A stretch of DNA of 9,451 nt from Acidobacteriota bacterium. Its GTDB lineage: Bacteria > Acidobacteriota > Aminicenantia > Aminicenantales > Aminicenantaceae. The stretch's first letter is position 1, and the number at the start of each line of letters is the position of its first letter. The stretch is from positions 1-9,451 of the forward strand of contig JAUWSR010000136.1 in the NCBI GenBank assembly GCA_030609975.1, in the 5' to 3' direction. The position numbers and the translations under genes are program-made. Below the pieces are notes generated by a model. It searched no databases. It was not told where the DNA came from and saw only the letters and a list, made by a program, of their open reading frames with translations. This document shows positions 5,174 to 9,451 of the stretch, one piece after another.

Positions 5174-7126
5174 ATGACAGAGTTTGTTAAGAGAAAAAAA
5201 CTGGAAAAATTGCCCCGACTTCCGCTTGAGGGGAACCTTGATCTGACATATCGCTGCAATAACAACTGCCGTCATTGCTGGCTGTGGGTTCCTCCCAATG
5301 CACCAGAAAAAGACCAGGAACTATCGAGCGACGAGATCAAACATATAGTGGAACAGGCTCGCAGCCTCGGATGCCGCAAATGGACCCTTTCCGGAGGCGA
5401 GCCCATGCTGAGGCAGGATTTTAGTGAGATCTTCGATTTTATCACGTCGCACAGCAACGATTACTCAATCAACACCAACGGAACTTTTATCACGCCCCAG
5501 ATCGCGCAGCTCATGAAACGCAAAGGATTCAAAATGGTGGCGATATATGGAGCCACGGCTGAGGTCCATGATCGGGTCACGCGCAATCCCGGTTCTTTTG
5601 AGGCGGCGATGCGGGGCTTTGCGTATTTGAAAGAAGCCGGAGTTGGCTTTACGGTCCAGATCATTCCTATGCAGGAAAATTATCACCAACTCCAAGCTAT
5701 GGAGGACCTGGCGAAATCCCTCAGTTCCAACTATCGCATCGGTGCAGCTTGGTTTTACCTGTCGGCTTGCGGGGACACCCGCAAAAACCAAGAAATAAGG
5801 GAACAGCGGCTTCCTCCGAAAACAGCGGTTGAGCTGGACACACCTGACCTCTCCTACGAAGAATCGCTAAATAATTCGGAGGGGGGTCACTTCTCCCATG
5901 TCGAGGGCGATGACCGTCTTTTTGCTTCCTGTATCGACGGCAGAAGAGATTTTCATATCGATCCCTATGGCACCATGTCCTTTTGCTGTTTTGTGAAAGA
6001 CCCGCAGCTTCGATTTGACTTGAGAAAAGGAAGCTTTCAAGAAGCATGGGATGAATTCATCCCCTCAATTTCAGAGAAAGTTAGGGGAGGAGAAGAATAC
6101 TCGGAGAATTGCGGCTCGTGTGACAAGCGGAAAGAATGCCGCTGGTGCCCTGTTTATGGCTATTTAGAACATCGACGCTTTTCGGCCAAGGTGGAATACC
6201 TTTGTGATATGGCCGAAGAAAATCAGAAATATAGGAAAGAATGGATGAATAACCATCGAAGATATTACGGAATAGCGGATATGACCATTAAGGTGGAATC
6301 CGACCTTCCTTTCACCGAGACCACCCTTGATCCCAAATTTGAGCCCTTTAGATTGAAGGAATCCGGCGAAGACGTGATCTCCATCCGGCACCACTTCTCC
6401 CTGCCGAAATTGGAAAAACAAGATCTGGGGAAAGAGGTTTACAGACGAGCTCCCTGGGCGATCTATCGGAAAGGACAATCCTGGATCTACTTGGGGATAT
6501 CTCCCACTGAAGGGGATAATTCACTGCATCGTGTGGCTGTATTTGATGATAACCACACGCATGTTCGGATCTATAGCCCCGATGATAAAATCTATCAAAA
6601 AGGAAATCTGGGTTCTCTCACCATGTTTCCTACCGACCAGATCCTGTTAGCTAGAGTTTTGGCGGATAGAGAGGGTTGTTTCCTCCATTCCAGTGGAATA
6701 CTGATGGATGGGAAGGGCCTCCTGTTTGTGGGGCACTCCGATGCTGGAAAATCTACTACGGTCAAAATGCTGAAGGGGCTGGCTGAAATCCTGTGTGACG
6801 ATCGTATCATCGTAAGAAAAAAACCTGAAGGATTCAAGATCTATGGAACCTGGAGCCATGGCGAGGTGCCCGATGTGTCTGCCGCATCTGCGCCTTTGCA
6901 GGCGATCCTCTTTTTAAAGCAGTCCCAGGATAACCGCATCGTACCGGTTGAGGATAAAAAGGAATCACTGCAGAATCTTCTGGCCTGTTTGATCAAGCCT
7001 TATGTGAGTTCGGATTGGTGGGAAAAAACCCTGTCTTTTATTGAAGCGTTGGTACAAGGTGTCCCATGTTACAATATGTACTTTGATAAGACTGGAAAGA
7101 TCATCAAGTCCCTTCGCTCTTTATAA
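5174..7126 (+). CDS. Radical SAM/SPASM protein fused to an HPr-kinase-like P-loop domain
   Basis: A 650-residue two-part protein. Residues ~20-350 are a radical SAM/SPASM enzyme: the SAM [4Fe-4S] motif is Cys28-x3-Cys32-x2-Cys35, SGGEP lies at 73-77, and an AIYGATAEVHD block matches the V-Y-G region of PqqE/AlbA-like peptide modifiers. The SPASM cysteines (253, 271, 272, 313, 316, 322, 325, 344) can bind auxiliary clusters. Residues ~375-650 resemble HPr kinase/PEP-carboxykinase-like domains: FLHSSGIL, Walker A GHSDAGKS (520-527) and CDD (541-543), the acidic pair that in HprK homologues lies near the nucleotide and metal. HprK-like proteins in lasso-peptide clusters phosphorylate peptides, and the Scm cassette protein ScmC is related in form, normally as a separate protein. 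The fusion suggests that one protein both performs radical chemistry and uses nucleotide on the same substrate, which is inference. AGGA lies 7 nt before the ATG. The gene ends 5 bp before the next radical SAM gene. Confidence 0.9.
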   Translation: MTEFVKRKKLEKLPRLPLEGNLDLTYRCNNNCRHCWLWVPPNAPEKDQELSSDEIKHIVEQARSLGCRKWTLSGGEPMLRQDFSEIFDFITSHSNDYSINTNGTFITPQIAQLMKRKGFKMVAIYGATAEVHDRVTRNPGSFEAAMRGFAYLKEAGVGFTVQIIPMQENYHQLQAMEDLAKSLSSNYRIGAAWFYLSACGDTRKNQEIREQRLPPKTAVELDTPDLSYEESLNNSEGGHFSHVEGDDRLFASCIDGRRDFHIDPYGTMSFCCFVKDPQLRFDLRKGSFQEAWDEFIPSISEKVRGGEEYSENCGSCDKRKECRWCPVYGYLEHRRFSAKVEYLCDMAEENQKYRKEWMNNHRRYYGIADMTIKVESDLPFTETTLDPKFEPFRLKESGEDVISIRHHFSLPKLEKQDLGKEVYRRAPWAIYRKGQSWIYLGISPTEGDNSLHRVAVFDDNHTHVRIYSPDDKIYQKGNLGSLTMFPTDQILLARVLADREGCFLHSSGILMDGKGLLFVGHSDAGKSTTVKMLKGLAEILCDDRIIVRKKPEGFKIYGTWSHGEVPDVSAASAPLQAILFLKQSQDNRIVPVEDKKESLQNLLACLIKPYVSSDWWEKTLSFIEALVQGVPCYNMYFDKTGKIIKSLRSL

Positions 7127-7131
7127 AACCT

Positions 7132-8337
7132 ATGAACGAAAACCAATACGCCGTCAAGAAATCGAGCTATGAATCTCCTCTCTGGAAAGAAGGGAGTGCG
7201 CCTTTGGGGCGTATGGACATGGAGCTCACCGAGCGCTGTAATAACAACTGTATCCACTGCTGTATCAATCTTCCCGCCGATGACAAGGAGGCCCAGTCCA
7301 AAGAGCTTACCACGGCCGAGTGGAGATCCTTGCTCGAACAGGTGGCGTCTCTTGGATGTTTGTCGGTCCGTTTTACGGGGGGCGAACCGCTGTTGAGAGA
7401 GGATTTCGAAGAGTTATATTTGGTGGCTCGACGTTTAGGACTTAAAGTCGTGCTTTTTACCAATGCTACTCTTATCACTCCCCGGCTAGCTTCTCTTTTT
7501 TCCCGAATTCCTCCTCTTGAGATGATCGAAATATCCGTGTACGGCATGTTTAAGAAATCCTATGAGGCCGTCAGCCGTGCCCCGGGCTCAGTTGAGGACG
7601 CATGGCGGGGCATAAATTTGCTGCTGGAGAACAACGTACCTTTTGTCGTAAAAGGAACCCTGCTTTTGCCCACTATCGATGAGGTCGACGAATTCGAAGC
7701 TTGGGCTGCAACTTTACCTGGGATGGACCGGCCGCCTCGGTACTCCATGTTTTTGGACCTTCGCTGTCGCAGAGATTCCGAGGAAAGGAATCGTCTCATT
7801 AAAAAGATCAGAATCTCTCCTGAGAGGGGATTGAAATTTTTAACACGTGACCGGGAGACGTATGATAAGAATATGCAGGAGTTTTGTACAAAATTCATGT
7901 ATCCTACCGGTGATAAGCTTTTGGCTTGTGGTGCAGGTCATGGAGGTGGATGTATTGATGCCTACGGTCGGCTGCAGCTCTGTATGATGTTGAGGCATCC
8001 TGATACGGTATATGATTTAAAAAAGGGATCTCTCAAAGATGCTCTGGAAAACTTTTTCCCCAAGATAATGTCAAAGCGTGCATCTGCGCCTCAATATCTT
8101 GAGCGGTGTGCGTTGTGCTTTCTCAAGGGTTTGTGCGAACAGTGTCCGGCCAAATCCTGGATGGACAGCGGTGACCTGGAATCGCCGGTGGAATATCTCT
8201 GCGAAGTGGCACATTTTCAAGCTGTGGATCTCGGCCTGCTTTCCCCAGGCGAAAAAGCTTGGGAGGTCAAAGATTGGAAAGCCAGGGTGACTAAAATTTT
8301 CGGAAAACATGGAGGAAACGATGGAAAAAAAGATTGA
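7132..8337 (+). CDS. Radical SAM/SPASM protein, PqqE-like peptide modifier type
   Basis: A 401-residue enzyme. The radical SAM cluster motif is Cys36-x3-Cys40-x2-Cys43, followed by C-I-N-L-P-A-D-D-K-E-A, a block typical of the Scm-type radical SAM/SPASM families. TGGEP is at 82-86 and EISVYG is the mid-barrel motif. The C-terminal SPASM region has Cys266, 274, 284, 326, 329, 335, 338 and 357, enough for two auxiliary [4Fe-4S] clusters. Such enzymes install thioether, C-C or epimerised links in ribosomal peptides, guided by a PqqD-like protein, which here is encoded directly downstream with a 17-bp overlap. The ATG at 7132 has almost no Shine-Dalgarno sequence and sits 5 bp after the upstream stop, so translation is probably coupled. 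It closely resembles the partial third radical SAM protein, including at nucleotide level, suggesting duplication. The exact reaction cannot be read from sequence. Confidence 0.92.
   Translation: MNENQYAVKKSSYESPLWKEGSAPLGRMDMELTERCNNNCIHCCINLPADDKEAQSKELTTAEWRSLLEQVASLGCLSVRFTGGEPLLREDFEELYLVARRLGLKVVLFTNATLITPRLASLFSRIPPLEMIEISVYGMFKKSYEAVSRAPGSVEDAWRGINLLLENNVPFVVKGTLLLPTIDEVDEFEAWAATLPGMDRPPRYSMFLDLRCRRDSEERNRLIKKIRISPERGLKFLTRDRETYDKNMQEFCTKFMYPTGDKLLACGAGHGGGCIDAYGRLQLCMMLRHPDTVYDLKKGSLKDALENFFPKIMSKRASAPQYLERCALCFLKGLCEQCPAKSWMDSGDLESPVEYLCEVAHFQAVDLGLLSPGEKAWEVKDWKARVTKIFGKHGGNDGKKD
8311..8315 (+). promoter_or_regulatory. Ribosome binding site of the PqqD-like gene
   Basis: GGAGG lies 5 nt before the ATG at 8321, inside the end of the upstream radical SAM gene. 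An earlier in-frame ATG at 8309 has no such site and overlaps this GGAGG, so 8321 is the better start. Confidence 0.75.
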
Positions 8338-8632
8338 TATCGAGGCCGCTTATAAAGCTTCGGATGAGGTGGTGGCCCGTGAGATCGAGGGAGAATTGAT
8401 CATAGTTCCCCTGACTTCCGGCATTGGTGATATGGAGGACGAGTTATTCACTCTGAACGAAACCGGCCGGGCCATCTGGAGCAAACTCGACGGCAATAAA
8501 AGCCTGAAAGCAGTGGTTGCCGAATTGCAGGAAGATTATGACGCTCCTGTCGAAGAAATAGAGAAAGATGTAACCGGACTCGCCCAGGAACTCCTGAATC
8601 GGAGGATTCTGGTTGAAGCAGCGAAAACCTAA
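8321..8632 (+). CDS. PqqD-like peptide chaperone (RiPP recognition element)
   Basis: A 103-residue protein with the PqqD winged-helix pattern: VVAREIEGELIIVPL forms the first strands, then LFTLNETGRAIWSKLDGNKS, then a helical stretch with YDAPVEEIEKDV and a final LAQELLNRRILV helix. The LNETG-x-x-IW-x-x-LDG core is diagnostic. In known systems PqqD binds the leader of a precursor peptide and hands it to a partner radical SAM/SPASM enzyme, and here radical SAM genes are on both sides. The ORF overlaps the preceding radical SAM stop by 17 bp and uses a strong GGAGG site. It corresponds in form to ScmD of the Scm cassette. This is the strongest sign that the cluster acts on a ribosomal peptide. 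Confidence 0.93.
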   Translation: MEKKIDIEAAYKASDEVVAREIEGELIIVPLTSGIGDMEDELFTLNETGRAIWSKLDGNKSLKAVVAELQEDYDAPVEEIEKDVTGLAQELLNRRILVEAAKT

Positions 8633-8652
8633 GACGTCCTTTGCAGTGGAGC

Positions 8653-8663
8653 AGGGAGGGGAG
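8653..8663 (+). promoter_or_regulatory. Ribosome binding site favouring the ATG start of the S26 gene
   Basis: A purine run AGGGAGGGGAG abuts the ATG at 8664, with its GGGAGG core 4 nt away. A competing start is TTG at 8613, which has a GGAGG (8601-8605) 7 nt upstream inside the PqqD-like gene and would add 17 residues. The ATG is preferred because the conserved domain begins right after it. Confidence 0.55.
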
Positions 8664-9158
8664 ATGTCCCTGTCCAGCGCTGCACTTGTTGAATTGATGA
8701 CGGCAGTGTTGGATAAGGGCCGGTCTTTTCGTTTTCTGGCCAAGGGCTTCAGCATGAGCCCTTTTATAAAAGATGGGGACGTTGTCACAGTTTCACCTTT
8801 CCTGGGGAGAAAAGTTCGTTTGGGGGAGGTCGTCGCCTTTATCAGTCCCCAAACGCATGCTTTGGCCGTTCACAGAATCATCAGAAAACAGCAAACGCGC
8901 TTTCTTCTTCAAGGAGACAATGTTCCTGAGGCAGATGGCACCGTCTCTGCTGAAAAAATCCTGGGTTTTGTGGAGAGGGTGGAGAGGCAAGGAAGGGATG
9001 TCAACCTGGGTCTTGGTCCGGAGCGCCGCGTCATCGCTTTTTTAAATAGGAAGGGTTGGTTGTTCCAAGTGCGGTATGTGCTTTGGAGATTGCTGCGCCC
9101 TTTAAGAGACGGCCTGCGCCGTATAGCGAATCATGATTTGTCAGATAAGGAGAGATAG
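8664..9158 (+). CDS. S26-family (signal peptidase-like) protein, Ser-His type, no membrane anchor
   Basis: A 164-residue protein with peptidase S26 motifs: KGFSMSPFIKDGD carries the nucleophile Ser30 in the S-M-x-P box, GEVVAFIS matches box C, AVHRII places His70 where bacterial signal peptidase I has its general-base lysine, and LLQGDNVPEAD (Gly84-Asp85-Asn86) is box E. A Ser-His arrangement is typical of the ER/archaeal/SipW branch. Unlike signal peptidases there is no N-terminal transmembrane helix; the only hydrophobic stretch is the short, Arg-interrupted WLFQVRYVLWRLLRPL near the C-terminus, which may be amphipathic. The protein may therefore be cytoplasmic or peripherally bound. As the ABC exporter has no peptidase domain, it is a candidate leader peptidase for the cluster. 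The gene starts 31 bp after the PqqD-like gene and ends 1 bp before the next radical SAM start. Confidence 0.85.
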   Translation: MSLSSAALVELMTAVLDKGRSFRFLAKGFSMSPFIKDGDVVTVSPFLGRKVRLGEVVAFISPQTHALAVHRIIRKQQTRFLLQGDNVPEADGTVSAEKILGFVERVERQGRDVNLGLGPERRVIAFLNRKGWLFQVRYVLWRLLRPLRDGLRRIANHDLSDKER

Positions 9159-9159
9159 G

Positions 9160-9451
9160 GTGAAAAAGAGCACAATCAAATCCGTAGTCACTTCGATCGA
9201 GATCCAGGATTTTGCGCTCTGGGAGAAGATGAAAAATAAAAGGGATCTCTTCTCGTTCGACCTGGAGATCACGGCACGCTGCAACAATGACTGCCGGCAC
9301 TGCTACATCAATCTTCCTGCCGGAGACAAGGAGGCACAGGAACAGGAACTCACATTAGAAGAGATCGATCGTATTGCCGATGAGGCCGTAGAGATGGGTG
9401 CGTTCTGGTGCCTGATAACAGGAGGAGAGCCGCTTCTCAGGAAGGATTTTA
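9160..9451 (+). CDS. Third radical SAM protein of the cluster, N-terminal part
   Basis: A GTG at 9160, 7 nt after AGGAG (9148-9152) and 1 bp after the upstream TAG, opens a frame that continues past the right edge; 97 residues are visible. It has the radical SAM motif Cys41-x3-Cys45-x2-Cys48, then YINLPAGDKEAQEQELT, then TGGEP at the usual distance. The N-terminal ~30 residues are unlike those of the other two radical SAM proteins. The block after the cysteines is almost the same as in the 7132-8337 gene and the DNA there is also close (30 of 36 bases in one stretch), pointing to duplication. Whether it has a SPASM domain cannot be seen. The near-abutting junction puts it in the same transcript as the PqqD-like and S26 genes. 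Confidence 0.9.
   Translation, partial: MKKSTIKSVVTSIEIQDFALWEKMKNKRDLFSFDLEITARCNNDCRHCYINLPAGDKEAQEQELTLEEIDRIADEAVEMGAFWCLITGGEPLLRKDF

Noticed and set aside
8613..8663. TTG at 8613 as the start of the S26 protein
   Set aside because: It has a good GGAGG, but the family-like sequence begins at the ATG at 8664, which has its own strong purine-rich site. It remains possible and is noted under that site.
1..9451. tRNA, rRNA, CRISPR array, insertion sequence or attachment site
   Set aside because: No cloverleaf-like sequence, regularly spaced direct repeats, transposase frame or flanking terminal inverted repeats were noticed by eye on either strand.

Overview
The window reads as bacterial DNA of moderate GC, with tightly packed genes, Shine-Dalgarno sites of the GGAG/AGGA type and sigma70-like promoters. 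The combination of several radical SAM/SPASM proteins, a PqqD-like protein and an HPr-kinase-like domain is typical of anaerobes (Desulfobacterota, Chlorobi and similar groups). No gene here fixes the taxon, so the organism is left as a probable anaerobic bacterium.

Left flank (1-2128). The window opens inside a plus-strand gene for a DUF72 (YecE-like) protein, whose 3' end overlaps a convergent minus-strand gene by 52 bp. That minus-strand gene encodes a glutamate/aspartate-racemase-family protein carrying a lipoprotein signal peptide. Its near-consensus promoter lies inside what would otherwise be the N-terminal part of the longest reading frame, which argues for a GTG start at 1367. A divergent gene encodes an unrecognised 200-residue protein with an N-terminal signal or anchor sequence. 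A 191-bp gap follows that holds a candidate promoter and one very small open frame.

Core cluster (2321 to the right edge, all plus strand). In order: an NTP_transf_5-type nucleotidyltransferase; an ABC-2 exporter pair (ATPase, permease); a second near-consensus promoter; a radical SAM/SPASM protein fused to an HPr-kinase-like P-loop domain; a second radical SAM/SPASM protein; a PqqD-like peptide-binding protein; a small S26 peptidase with a Ser-His type active site; and the start of a third radical SAM protein, cut by the window edge. Junctions are short gaps or overlaps (8 bp and 17 bp overlaps; 1, 5, 15, 31 and 77 bp gaps), consistent with one or two transcription units.

The inferred picture is a maturation and export system for a ribosomally made peptide. 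PqqD would present the peptide, the radical SAM enzymes would modify it, the HprK-like and nucleotidyltransferase-like domains might phosphorylate or nucleotidylate it or a partner, the S26 protein might cleave it, and the ABC exporter would move it out. The gene set resembles what protein-family curators have named the SynChlorMet (Scm) cassette: two radical SAM/SPASM proteins, a PqqD-like protein and a conserved hypothetical protein, with precursor unknown. This locus is larger, with the HprK-like domain fused to a radical SAM enzyme and a third radical SAM gene. No convincing precursor peptide gene is visible, so it either lies beyond the right edge, is the small frame at 2192-2278, or the substrate is not a dedicated peptide.
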